Source of the DNA: Tausonia pullulans
Lineage: Eukaryota > Basidiomycota > Tremellomycetes > Cystofilobasidiales > Mrakiaceae
Length of the DNA: 64,000 nt
NCBI GenBank assembly: GCA_951802195.1
Contig: OX637628.1
Location: 682,001 to 746,000, forward strand
Direction: 5' to 3'
Position 1 is the stretch's first letter; each line of letters opens with the position of its first letter. A model generated the notes under the pieces. That model saw nothing but the letters and a program-made list of their open reading frames with translations, was not told where the DNA came from and did no database searches. The position numbers and the translations under genes were made by a program. Shown here piece after piece: positions 51,900 through 63,209 of this stretch.

Positions 51900-52138
51900 A
51901 CTTTACCACCTCCAAAGCCCTCTCCCGCCGTGAGTCCCGCTGGGCCGAGTTTCTCTCTGGTTTCAGCTTTGTCGTTATCTACCGCCCCGGAGGACGCAAT
52001 ACCGTCGCCGATGCCCTGTCGAGGCGACAGGACCTTTCGGAGGGGAGTCGCCCTTCGGACCAGACACCCAGGCGCCTTCTCAAGCCCGACCAGTACATCA
52101 TCGCCGCCAACCTCAGATCCCATCCCTCGGCCGCTGCC

Positions 52139-52283
52139 GCTCCCCTCGATCAAGCTCCCCTCGATCAAGCTCCCCTCGATCAAGCTCCCCTCGATCAAGC
52201 TCCCCTCGATCAAGCTCTCCTCGATCAAGCTCCCTTCGATCAAACTTCCTTCGATCAAACTTCCTTCGATCAAACTTCCTTCG
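52139..52283. repeat. 15-bp minisatellite in the gypsy linker, right arm
   Basis: About nine copies of a 15-bp unit read as a repeated five-residue LDQAP motif, with later units drifting to FDQTS. The left-arm array has seven copies. Confidence 0.85.
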
Positions 52284-54066
52284 ACACTATCGGCAACATC
52301 CCCGCGCCCTTCGAACCCATTGATTCGGAACCTCCGGATCCCATTCCCGACCTTGCTCCTCGTCCCACGCTTCTACCTCGTCTCCTCACCGCACAACTCG
52401 CCGACCCATCACTCGCCCCCCTCATTGATCTTCTCCGTCATCCGGACCGCTCTCGCTCTCCCGACGATGTCAAGGCTCTCCAGAGTCTCTCGCTTCACCC
52501 TACAGACCTCCTTCTCTCGCGCGGCCTCGTCCTCGTTCCGGACGATCACCAGCTACGCCTCGACCTCGTCCGCGCCTGCCACGAGCCTCGGCTCGCTGGG
52601 CACCTTGGCGCTCGCAAAACCCACGACCTCCTCGACGCTCGTTCACCTTCCCCTCTGACCATAAATTTGTCCAAACCTACACCTCCGTCCGGCTGCGACC
52701 TTTGTGTCCGCAACAAGACAAATCGGCGCGCACCCTTCGGCCTCCTCCAACCACTCCCGCCACCGACACACCCTTTGACGATGATCTCCATGGACGGCAT
52801 CGTCAAGCTTCCGACCTCCGACGGCCTCGATTGCATTCAAGTCTTCATCGATCCATTCACCAAGATGGTTCGTCTCGTCCCGTACTGCGAAGCCGGCTTC
52901 GCAGCGCCCGAGCTCGCTCGGATGTACCTCGACCACGTTCTCCGGCATCACGGTTTTCAGACAGACATCACCTCGGACCGTGGATCGATCTTCACCTCCG
53001 CTTTCTGGCGCTCCTTCCTCTCTCTCATCGGCACTGCCCCTCATTTCACTACCGCCTTCCACCCCGCGGCCAATGGCCAAACCGAGCGCTAACGCCGTCG
53101 TCGAGACCTTCCCTCGGATCTTCTGCAACCACCATCAAGACGACTGGGTCTCGCTCCTTCCCTCCTGCGAGTTCGCTCTCAACAACTCGCTAGCGGTCGC
53201 CACCCAGCACACGCCTTTCTTCGCCAACCACGGTTACCACCCTCTATCGTCGTCCGACCTCCTTGCCGCCTTCACCTCGCACAATCCCGCCGCCGATGCC
53301 GCCGATGCCACCGTTGCCAAGCTTCGCGCTCTTCATACCGAGATCCGAGATCACATCCTCGCTGCCCAACGCTCTTACAAGACCTTCGCTGATCAATCTC
53401 GTCGTCCTACCACCTTTCCAGAGGAAGACGGCAAGGATCCTCCCCCTCCGATCTTCAAGACCGGCGATCTCGTCTGGCTCAACCGTCGCAACATTACCAC
53501 CGATCGGCCTTCGCTCAAACTCGATGTCAAACACCTCGGCCCCTTCTGGATCCTCCGTGTACTCTCGGACGTCTCCTTCGAGCTCGACTTGCCTCCCACA
53601 GTCCCGGCCCATCCTGTTTTCCACGCCTCGCTCCTCTTGCCACACGCCTCCGGACACCCCGGTGTCAGGATCTAGCGAACTCGCTACCTCGACCTTGCGC
53701 AAGGCCAACGCGGCGCCAGTGTAGCCTTTCCCTTGCTTGTTCAGCATTCCCATTCCTTTATTCCTTTGTTGCCTCATCTGTCCCACACTCTTTGCTTTCT
53801 AAACTTTCTCGTCACTTCCTTATCCTCATCACTCCCTTGTTCTCACCACTCATCCATAAAACGCTCATTTTATCGTAGATTTTGTTCTGCACTCTGATTA
53901 TCATTTGGACCCGACAAACTTGCCCAAAACCCTTAAGCGAGCCCGTGTCACCTCCATCACTACAGTTCCATCTCATCACCCGCCACCGCTCTCAGTACAC
54001 TTTGTCATCAACGTCCCCCTCCTCGCCCAGTCTTCTCTGCCATCGACCCTTGGGCCAATCCTAACA

Positions 54067-54188
54067 CCTTCCCCGACCCATCCCTCGCTCCCCTCATTGA
54101 CCTCCTCCATCACCCGGATTGCCCTCACTCTCCCGACGACGTCAGGGGTCTCCAGGATCTCTGATTTCACCCTTCGGACCTCCTCTTG
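54067..54188 (+). mobile_element. Short gypsy internal fragment, right arm
   Basis: Mirror of 29685-29806 (122 bp): remnant of the RNase H-integrase linker of an older gypsy copy, between the 3' LTR and the outer LTR. Confidence 0.65.
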
Positions 54189-54544
54189 TGTCAGGATCTT
54201 ACGGGTTCACCACATAGGCTCCGCGTTTATGGGCCTGCAGAATCTCGCGGACCCGCCACCTCGGCTCTCGTTGGTGTAGCATCGCCCTTAATTGCTCGGC
54301 TTCCATATTCTTAGCCTCTCTTCAGCCACACTGTCCCACACTCTTTGTTTTCTTACTCTTAGCCCATAAGACGCTCAGTTCATCGTACCTTTTGTTCTGC
54401 ACTCTGACTACCATTTGGATTCGACGAACCTGCCCAAGACCTCGAAGCGAGCCTGTGTCACTGCCAGCACTTCAGTCTACTACTCCCCCTACACCCCCTA
54501 CCCTCCGTCATCCTTCGCCCTTGACCCTTGGGCCAATCCTAACA
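54189..54544 (+). mobile_element. Outer LTR (type C, 356 bp), right end of the inverted repeat
   Basis: Begins TGTCAGGATCTTACGG and ends CCAATCCTAACA; mirror of 29329-29684. The outer flank is TCTTG (54545-54549), one base different from CCTTG at the left end. Confidence 0.75.
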
Positions 54545-55690
54545 TCTTGCAAGGCATCGTCCTCGTTCTGGACGTTTCAGGGCCACGCTCCTGTTCTGCC
54601 ATTGGCTATCTATTCTCATGCAACCGGGTCTCTTGCGATCCTATTTAGTGCCATTTACCGGGTCACGTGTCTAAATGGTTGGAACTTGACCTTCGTTCGT
54701 TCTTCACACAAGGTTATGACAAGCGCTGCTCGAAGAAGACGAAGCTGATTCGAGACCGCGAATGAAAGGAAAGACTGACAGATATGGAGGCAGTGTCTCT
54801 CGAGACTGAAAAGGAGCACTTGCCTACGAGAGGGAACCAAGTGAAGCGGCAAGAGGGCCAACAAGATGGGGTGAGCGGACTGTTTGTGGTGAACGTCGGG
54901 CGGTTGCTGACGCGCCGAGCCAGACGGCTCAGCAGGACGCGCTCGAGTTGGACGAGGCGGGGCTGGAAGAATGATGGCTCGCCGCCTGCCTGGCCAAACC
55001 GCCCCGCTCCTGGAGCACTCGAAACGCGCTCGCTCCTTCGCATAACGCCCTCAACCTCGACGATCCTTGAGCAACTGCAGTGACAACGGCCGCCTCTTCC
55101 AGCCCCGCTGCCCTCACGTCGTCGCCGTCTGCCCCAGGGAGTTCTTTCTATCTTCCCACCCTCTCGACGCCGATCGCTTTTCTACTCCCACCTCTTTCTT
55201 TCTTCGTACCACTCCCGCCGCCATCACCCTGGCCATCAGCAAGCATGACCGATCGCGACGCGTCGCCATCCCACCGTCTCTTCGTAGAGGGCGGCCCTCA
55301 AACTGCGAATCCCGGTGGGCTCGTCTCGCATGGAGCAGAGTGAGTCCGGCTTGTTTCCCTTTCACACCGTTCAAATTCTGTTGGATGAGCACCCAGGGGA
55401 ATGATGCACCAGCGTAAGGGAAGGGGCGAAAGGGAGCAAGCAGGCCGCCCGAATGCGTTCGGGCCTCGCTCCGGCGACCGGGAACGCTCGACCCTCCCTT
55501 AGTCGTCGTCTCCCCCAGGGTGAGAAGCAAGCGAACGACGAGGGGAGAGACCTCAGAGACAACGAGTGTTCATTGCATCCACTACCGCGCGCGTCTCCCA
55601 ACTCGTCTTGTCCAGCCTCTCGTTCGCCGTCTTCCTTCTCCCCTCGCTTGCGCACTCCCTTCCCACGTGCACGCACGCACGCCCAGGATA
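54545..55690. other. Region upstream of KIN1
   Basis: About 1150 bp of non-repeat DNA between the retrotransposon block and the KIN1 start. It contains short open frames without recognisable similarity. The last ~600 bp are pyrimidine-rich on the plus strand and probably include the KIN1 promoter and long 5' UTR. Confidence 0.5.
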
Positions 55691-58600
55691 ATGGGACCGT
55701 CGTCGTCGTCGTCGTCGTCGTCCCGGCTGCCGTCCGAGTCGGTCGTCCCCGCAGACTTCCTCCGGTCGCTCTCCTCGCCGGCTTCCCAGCAGTTGCAAAC
55801 GACCCATGCCCGCTCCTGCGTGGCTCGACCTGCTCGGCAGATGAGCACAGATCGAACTCTCTCTTTCTTCCGCCATCTCAAGCCAAAGCTCTCGCTCCAG
55901 TTCAAGGCTGACGGTATACGGTCTCCCTCGTCACCTCTTCCCCCTTCACCGGTTCACTCCCCCTTGGCACGGCCGTCATCTTCTCCCTACGGCCACCACC
56001 GCGCTTCGGCCTCGGCTTCTCCCCGCCCCTCGGTTCGATCTGCTCCTCGTGCCTCGACGTCCCGCCGGACCCGCACCTTCGACGCCTACGACGACGACCC
56101 CGACTTGTCTAGGTACGATATGCCCATCTCACCCCGGGATCCTGCCCTCGACTCGCCGAGAGTCCTTATTAAGTCGAGGGAGCCCTCGCGCGAGAGGGAT
56201 CGCGGAGACGATGTTACGTTCGCTTCCGGAGAGAGGTGCGTTGCTGTTCCTTGTCTTCACTCCCTTCTCGACATGAGCTTGTACATCCAGCTCCGAGCGA
56301 TCTCAATCAACGCAGGGGTTTGTCTTCAACGCACTCCTCGCTCCTGAGCTGAGACCCTATGTTGTCATCTCTTTGCTCTGTCTGCTTCCCTTTCACCAGA
56401 TACATCGACAGCCCTGGCTTGCCGACACCTATTCAGGGTCAGTCCTCTCCGACAAAGCTGCCGAGCCAATCTCGCCAGCCTCCGTCTCCTGGCCTGTCTG
56501 GATCGTCCTCCCGTGCGCCCTCGAATGGGTCAACAGCAGCAGGGCCCCCTCCAGCAACGCTATCGTCAGGCGCTGCGCCCGTGATGCAGCCTGTCCCCAC
56601 GCGCAAGCCTCAGCGTACGGTCGGCGACTGGTACCTTGGCAAGACGCTAGGAGCCGGTAGCATGGGTAAGGTCAAGCTCGGAAGTCACGTCAAGACGGGC
56701 GCCAAGGTCAGTTCCCCTTCTCTCTTCCCCCGCACCTTACTTGCCTCGCAACGAAGGACGCGTGCGAGACTCGCTCGCTCGACCCGCGCTCGAGCGCTGC
56801 TGTCCTCCCTTTCTCCGCGCAACTGACACCGCGCCGCCCTCATCCATCAGGTCGCCATCAAGATCATCCCTCGGATACCTCCACACGTGCATGCCCAACA
56901 GGGTCGAGCGCCTCCTGGCCTGGGCCCGGACGGCGCGCCGTTACCTGCTCCTCCACCACCGACGGCGTCGTTCGTCTCTCGCGCTATCGCCAAGGAAGCC
57001 TCGAAGGAGGTCAGGACGATCCGCGAGGCCGCCATTGTCCTTCTCCTCCATCATCCGTTCATCTGTGGCATGACCGAGATGATGATCCACACCCACCACT
57101 ACTACATGGTCTTTGAGTACGTCTCGGGTGGCCAAATGCTCGACTATATCATCAGTCACGGCCGGCTCCGCGAGCGCGCGGCCCGCAAGTTCTCGAGGCA
57201 GATCGGCAGCGCTCTCGAATACTGCCATCGCAACTCCATCGTTCACCGAGGTGGGTGCTTGAGCCTTTTCTCCTTCCGAAGGTCCTCCTCAAGCGCGCGC
57301 GAACGTCCCTTTCACTAACCGCCCACCTTCCCCCCAAGATCTCAAGATCGAGAACATCCTCATATCCAACACCGGCAACATCAAGATCATTGACTTTGGG
57401 CTTTCCAATCTCTTCGCGCCCAAGTCCCAACTCTCGACCTTCTGCGGCTCGCTCTACTTTGCTGCGCCCGAGCTCCTCAATGCAAGGCTCTATACTGGGC
57501 CAGAGGTCGACGTCTGGAGCTTCGGCATTGTACTCTACGTCCTCGTCTGCGGCAAGGTGCCCTTTGACGATCAAAGCATGCCCGCTCTTCATGCCAAGAT
57601 CAAGCGAGGCGTCGTTGAGTACCCCAACTGGCTCAGCTCAGGTGCGCCTTCGTGCATCGTTAAGTGATTTTCCGCTGTTTTGGCCGCTGACACATCTTAC
57701 AGAGTGCAAGTCCCTCCTTCAACGGATGCTTGTCACGAACCCCCAGTTCCGCGCGTCGCTTACCGAGGTAATGAGCCATCCCTGGATGACCAAGGGATTT
57801 GACGGACCGCCCGACGCACACCTCATTCAGCGCGAGCCGCTTCGGCTAGACGAGCTCGACCCCGTTGTCATTGAAGGCATGACAGGCTTTGAATTCGGGA
57901 CCCGGGATGAGATCGAGAGCCGCCTGCGTGAGGTCCTCGACAGCGAGGACTACCGCAAAGCCGTCACCGACTGGAAGGCGCGCAAAGCGGCTGGTCGTGG
58001 AGGGCAGCTAGGCTGGCGGCCGCACGGAGTTGGGCCCACACCTAGCAGCTCGAGCCTGAGCGCGGCAAGTCTCGTATCCGAGTCGGACGATTCGGACCGA
58101 CGTTCGGGGGCGGCCTCGCCGTCCAAGAAGGGCTCGAAACGCTTCTCGGGCTTTGACTTCTACCGGAAGAAGCTCTTCTCCTCCTCACCCAAGGAAGAGA
58201 AGTCGCCCAGCCAGGCGTTCCCTCCCACCAATGGTGCTCATGTCAACGGCCATACAGGCATCGGTTCGCCGTCGTTCGAGACAATACGGGAACCTCTAGA
58301 TCCGACCCGGGGGTTCCATCCTCTCATCTCTATCTATTATCTCGTCCGTGAGAAGCTTGAGAGGGATCGCGTCTACGGCCCGGGCCACTTTGCCTCTTCC
58401 GAGCTCTCCATCGTCCCAACATCGGCCGATATCTATTCCCAGCAACCCTCTCAACTTCCTGTGGTCAGCAGTGCACCACCCGTTCCGCCTTCGCCGAATC
58501 GTCCGGTCGCTCCCGACTACTCAATGCCTCTCCCCCGGCTTCCGCTCCCCGCATCGTCTCTAGCCTCATCCACTAGCCGAGCTTCTCCTGTCGATCCACC

Positions 58601-60436
58601 GTCGTCACGCTTCGGACCCACCTCCGCGACGCCTCGCACTCGCGCTCTCATCGACGATCCTCCCATTGCCGAGCCATCTCCAGTGATGAAGCACCCCGAA
58701 CTCGACGATGGGCACGCTCGCCTTGCCGGCCCGGCCGCAAACGCTATCGCCCTGCCTCGGGCTCCTGATGTAGCAACGCACCGCCGAAGCCACTCGCTCT
58801 CACAAGGGCCGAGTCCGACGACGCGTGCCCACTCTGATGGTCTGTCGCCCAACATCACAGCGCCGCCGCCGTCAGCGTCTGAACGTCCAGCCTCCTTCGA
58901 GCTGGCCTTGGCAGTCCAACCGCAGATCTCGCCGCCACCCCGGGAGAACGCTCCGCTTCATGCAATCGCACCTTTGCCTGTCACCGCCGAAGCTGCGGAA
59001 GAGATTGAGCCATTGTCGCCCCCGCCAGCTACAGCGTCCTCGCCGGATGGGCCATGGACGGACAAAACTCCCTCTCTTCACTTCTCGACCGGCTCCATCT
59101 TCTCCAAGCGCTTCAGTTCGATCCTTGGCTCGAAGCCTGTCGAGGAATGCGCCAAAAAGGCAAACAAGCGTCAAAGCCTCACCCTCCCCCGGTCGTTCTC
59201 GAGGACAATGCCCACCGAGCCGGAGGCGGAGCGCTCGCCCTCGCCCACCGAGGCTCCCTCTGCGGAGGCTTTGCCACTTCCTCTTCCGACGTCCCAGTCG
59301 CAGCCAACTGCCGCAGGAGGTGCCTTTCACAAGCGCGCCTCGACGGTCATGGAATCGCCGAATCGCCGTGGAGAGGCTCGGAGGTCGTCTGCCGGCGGCT
59401 CCGTCTCGCGATCCGCAACAACTTCGTCCACATCCGGACGCCGTGTCCCGGGCATCGGTCGTCCCTCTTCTGGCACGAACGGCACAACAGGAGAGCGGGG
59501 TGTCTCGGGTCCGGCCACTGGGCTCGCGGAGTGGGGTGTTGGGGAGGAACCTGTCGAGGTGGCCGCCATTGAAGACTCGAGACCGGAGCATGGCGCAATT
59601 CCTGCTGCATCGACTGCGTTTAAGCCCATCTATCTTAAGGGGCTCTTCAGGTACGTGATCCTCCTGTAATATGCGAGGAGATGGGCGACAGACATCTGAT
59701 GAACGCCGTCGTTTGTTACAGTGTTGCAACAACTTCGACTAAATCCGCGGTAGCTCTCTCAGAGGACATCCAGAAGACGCTCGACCGTCTCCGGATCCAT
59801 TACAGGCCAGTCCGAGGGGGCTTCGAATGCATTCACTCACCCTCCATCAACCTCACCTCGGTCACAAGTCGTGGCGGAGGAGGGTTCGCTTCGTCCGAAA
59901 CCGCGTCTCGCCGTCGACCGAGTGTCAAGCGGAAGAGCTCCAAGCCCGCGTTCGGCGGCTACAAGCCATCATCAATTGCGGGCGCTGAAGCTCGGAACTC
60001 GACGGCCAACGAAGGTCTGAGCCGAGACGCCATTGCCTCGATGGACGTTCCTGCAAGGGGCGAGCTCTCCTCGGACGAGGGTCCTTTAGACACGACAACA
60101 ATCAGCTCTCCTTCCGTTGCACCCTCGGGGTCCATTGCAGGTCCATCGATTGGCTCGCCGAAGGGCGCGAACAAGGAGGACGTCGACGAGGCCTGGATGT
60201 TAGAGGGTGGCCGGGGGCTCAGCGACCTTGTCGTCCGATTCGAGATCAATGTCATCAAGGTTAGCAACGCCCTTGCCCCGATCGAGCCCCTATCTAGTCC
60301 TTGCCATGCTGATCTTCCTCCCTTGCTCCAGGTTCCCTGGCTTCCTCTCCACGGCATACAGTTCCGCCGTGCAGGCGGGGATGGCTTCCAGTATCAGAGC
60401 ATCGCGAAGCGGATCTTGACCGAGCTCAAGCTCTAG
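55691..60436 (+). CDS. KIN1: KIN1-type Ser/Thr protein kinase (MARK/PAR-1 family) with KA1 domain
   Basis: Seven exons (55691-56235, 56400-56706, 56851-57250, 57339-57641, 57703-59650, 59722-60259, 60332-60436) give about 1381 residues, all in phase. The start is MGP followed by a poly-Ser run. The kinase domain begins [18 protein letters not shown], with VAIKIIP (Lys), [10 protein letters not shown] (catalytic loop), [23 protein letters not shown] (activation loop) and [37 protein letters not shown] after the kinase is a Kin1/2 mark. A long Ser/Pro-rich middle follows, then a C-terminal KA1 domain ([20 protein letters not shown]) for membrane and autoinhibitory binding. A Pro-rich insert of ~30 residues lies between the catalytic Lys and helix C. 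Fungal Kin1 kinases act in polarity, exocytosis and cell-wall control. Confidence 0.93.
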
Positions 60437-60848
60437 GTGTTTTGTCTCCTAATCTCGCCGTTGTTTGTCAAAATGATTCGCCTCCTGGCCGCACTTAAAA
60501 CGCTCAGTCGGATCCCATAGGTTTGCTTTACACGCCCTACCATTCTGTCGCGATTTCCAACTATCCCACTCCCACACGCCTTTAGTAGAAGCATACATCT
60601 TGTTTTCGCCTCTTTCTCTCCTCTATGTAATGGCCAGCCTTCAATAAGAATTTAACTAAATAAAAACTCGACGACGAAATAATGCTGTCGTCTTGACAAC
60701 AAAAGCCCCTCGCCATCGCCTCACTCAGATGGGTCAAGAGACGCGCTCGCCCGTTTCGTTTCCTCTTTCGACGACCACCAACTCGCCTTCTTCCTCCTTT
60801 CCCCAAGCTCCGCATCGTCTTTTCGCTCGTCGCGGCTAATTTTCAACC
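60437..60848. other. Intergenic region between KIN1 and the uL30m gene
   Basis: About 410 bp in tandem orientation. It includes an AT-rich part (about 60640-60670), likely the KIN1 3' end region, and pyrimidine-rich sequence before the downstream ATG. No gene was recognised. Confidence 0.5.
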
Positions 60849-61334
60849 ATGCGGGCCTCTCTTTCCCTTGCCGGCGGCAATCTCGGCCTACGGCAACCCC
60901 AGTACAACCGCGAGAAGCTCTTCCCCCGCCCGCCGCCCAACTTCAATCCGCCTTTTTACCACCCGCTCCGGGCCCAGTATCCACACCCTGCGGTGCACCA
61001 CGTCTCGTGCACGGCCAGGAAGAATGCCCCTCCATCGCCCTTTGAGGATGAGCCCAAGACGCATTTCCGGATCCAGCTCAAAAGGTCCGCGCTTGGCCTC
61101 CCAGAGAAGACGGGCAAGACGCTCCATGCGCTCGGCCTTAACAAGCGCGACCGAATCGTGTATCATCCGATGTCGCCCGCCATGGTCGGCAGTATTCTCA
61201 AAATTAAAGAGCTCGTCCATGTGAAGAATGTGGGATGGAAGGAGTACGAGTGGGAGATGTGCAGGGGTCGAGGCGAGGGTCGGGGCTGGCTTTGGGAGAG
61301 GATGAAGACCGGAGGCGAGGAGTTCACTCTCTGA
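60849..61334 (+). CDS. Mitochondrial large ribosomal subunit protein uL30m (MRPL33-type)
   Basis: A single-exon gene of 161 residues, unusual among the intron-rich neighbours. The N-terminal ~70 residues are basic and Pro/Asn-rich, fitting a mitochondrial leader and extension. The core THFRIQLKRSALGLPEKTGK, TLHALGLNKRDRIVYHP and MVGSILKIKELVHVKNV is the uL30 fold: strand, then the conserved GLPEKTGKTLHALGL helix as in bacterial L30 (IGRPEKQRATLRGLGL). A C-terminal extension (GWKEYEWEMCRGRGEG) resembles those of other fungal mitochondrial L30 proteins. It belongs to the mitoribosome. Confidence 0.85.
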   Translation: MRASLSLAGGNLGLRQPQYNREKLFPRPPPNFNPPFYHPLRAQYPHPAVHHVSCTARKNAPPSPFEDEPKTHFRIQLKRSALGLPEKTGKTLHALGLNKRDRIVYHPMSPAMVGSILKIKELVHVKNVGWKEYEWEMCRGRGEGRGWLWERMKTGGEEFTL

Positions 61335-61587
61335 GGACCGAGTTCCTATGAGAATATGATACTCCTTAGATGAGTGAGTTGGCTCGTCGTGACCCGTGAC
61401 GTGGATTCTGCTGCAGCGTCTGGCTCGAGGCTGACGTGGTCGGCTCCGCTCCCCTAGTTTGAGACGAAGGGCTCGTCTCGATCTGGATGACTACTGCTTC
61501 AACCCCGTGTCTCTACTGTCTTTCAATGCCAGACACTTTGCAGGCTCAGTCGGGTTCGTGTTGACACGAGTGCCATCCATCGATCGC

Positions 61588-62829
61588 TCACTCCCTCCCG
61601 ACCTTGCTCCACACAAACTCCCGGACCTTCTTTTGCTCCCGGCCTCCAAGTCCTTCCACTTGCTCGGGGATCTGATCGTCTGTGTTCGGCTGGATGGCAC
61701 ATTCAGCAGCTATTGGGTGGACAAGCGAGCGAGCCAAGCGCACCTTGTCGCGGTCAGCTCCGGCCTCTATGAGGAGCACGGCTGCCGAGCCATGTCCGCT
61801 CTCAAAGGCAAGATGCAGTGGCGTGTTGCCTGAACGAGCGGTCAGATACGAGTAGACTGCAACGTTTCAAATGCGTCGAGAAAAGGGACGACACGAACCG
61901 ATGCGGTCCTGTGTGTTGAGTCGCGTGCGCTTGCCATCCTTGCCCCCGGCTAGGAGCAGCGTGATGAAACCATCCGAGCCGGTGGTCGCTGCCCGATGCA
62001 GCGGGTGCTGGTTTGCGCGGTCCTTCGCGTTGATCTGAGATTATGACAGATCTGAACGAGTGAATCACCAGTTGCGGAAGATTCGAGGCTCACATCTGCG
62101 CCGTGCTGGATGAGTCGTCGACCAATCTGAGGGAGAGACCCACGATGATCAACATATACTACGATTGTCATTGTTATTGGTCTCATACCTCTATCCGAGC
62201 CTTGGAAGCCGCGTAGTGACTTTGGTGCAAAGAAAGGGGCATTTTGGAGTCTCGCCCAAAACAAAGCCCTACCAAGACCGACTTACAGTGCGGTCTGGCC
62301 CTTGGAGTTCGTTGCGTTCACATCAACGCCGGCAGCAAGGAGAGCAATGACGTTGGACTCCTGCCCGGCAGAGACTGAAAGAGAAGACCAGTTGTCAGTC
62401 GGGTTCAGACCGTCATGCCATCGGAAGAGCGAATGCCTTGATCCCACCGGCAATAATCAGCGGAGTGCTCCCTCCCCCGTCCTTGGTGTCGAGGTCTGGT
62501 GCAGGTGTGTTCCTCAAAAGAAGCTCCACCAGCTCGAGGGACGAACCGCCGGCCGCCCAGTGCAGAGGCTGGCGGCCGTCCTGGACGTGGAGCACGCGGT
62601 CAGCGAGTCAGTGGTCGCTCCACGGCGATTAAGCATGACATCTCACATCATCCTTCAAATGAATAGCTTGCGGGTTCGTGTTGAGAAGGGACCTGACCAG
62701 GCCAGGCTGGCCTATGGTGTGGTCCCAGGAGGGCGAGATCAATGGATGCAAGTCAGTTGGGTGAGAGCCACATGAGCGCGCGAGATCCTGACCCTCAAGG
62801 CAGGCCTTGTGAATGTTGAGTCCAGGCAT
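61588..62829 (-). CDS. NAS6: Gankyrin/NAS6-like ankyrin-repeat proteasome assembly chaperone
   Basis: A minus-strand gene with several introns, starting MPGLNIHKACLEGQPGLVRS at 62829 and ending VREFVWSKVGRE at 61588. Ankyrin repeats in order: DGRQPLHWAAGGSSLELVELLL, DTKDGGGSTPLIIAGG, SNVIALLAAGVDVNATNSKGQ, IGRRLIQHGAD, KDRANQHPLHRAATTGSDG and a last repeat ending AAVLLIEAGADRD. Gankyrin (PSMD10)/Nas6 has seven repeats and binds the Rpt3 C-domain of the proteasome base during assembly. Repeat number, size and the KDGGGSTPL/NAKDRANQHPLHRAA-like repeats fit this family best, but another small ankyrin protein is possible. An ATG at 62967 would add an unlikely N-terminal extension. Confidence 0.75.
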
Positions 62830-63209
62830 GGAGAGGGAGATTAGGAGGGTAAATGAGTGATTTAGCGGTAGTTGATGATTGTTTAAGGGCAGCAACGACG
62901 CGTCGCCCTCGCCCTCTCCACCTGGCAAGAGGTGTTGATGACGAGCGCTTTGTGGCTGTCTTGACAACCAGAAGTAGTCAATTTTCTCTACACAACTGGA
63001 AGATCTCAGAACATACCATGGTCTGTTGATATATGACTAGTTTTTCAGGTCGAGCGAGCCTGATTCTCTCCTGTGACTTCCGTGTGTAATAACGTTCATC
63101 CAATCATTGAATCGTGCATCGAATCGCAGGCAACACAAACCCTGAGAGAACACAAGAAAGAAATAACGTTATAACTATAACTCCGAACAAGGGTACAAAA
63201 AAAGAAAAT
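62830..63209. other. Intergenic region upstream of the NAS6-like gene
   Basis: About 380 bp, with AT-rich sequence around 63140-63215 that probably includes the 3' end of the sugar transporter transcript. No gene was recognised. Confidence 0.5.

Larger units (their letters stand above)
48131..54066 (+). mobile_element. Ty3/gypsy LTR retrotransposon, right-arm copy (fossil, near full length)
   Basis: 5' LTR 48131-48539 (409 bp), internal region 48540-53662, 3' LTR 53663-54066 (404 bp). Order of parts: gag with CCHC knuckle (CLYCASKDHQVINC) near 49385, protease (LLDSGATSNFID) near 49840, reverse transcriptase with YLDD near 50820, RNase H ([12 protein letters not shown]) near 51260, minisatellite linker, integrase zinc finger and DDE core about 52690-53090, and a GPY/F-like module (LGPFWILRVLSDVSFELDLP) near 53540. 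No chromodomain was seen. The order RT-RNase H-integrase confirms gypsy. It is broken, by a solo LTR in RNase H plus a few small breaks, and the gag leader is short. Its LTRs differ by ~15 positions, so it is older than the A1 solo LTRs. Confidence 0.9.

Noticed and set aside
52139-52283. Regular short direct repeats that could suggest a CRISPR array
   Set aside because: The 15-bp units are head to tail without spacers and code in frame for a repeated five-residue motif inside a gypsy linker. It is a coding minisatellite in a eukaryote.
29329-54544. The inverted repeat as a Polinton, Helitron or DNA transposon with long terminal inverted repeats
   Set aside because: All internal coding belongs to copia or gypsy elements, the repeats at the ends are LTRs, and the target duplications seen are 5 bp around single LTRs. 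No transposase, protein-primed polymerase or capsid gene of such elements is present.
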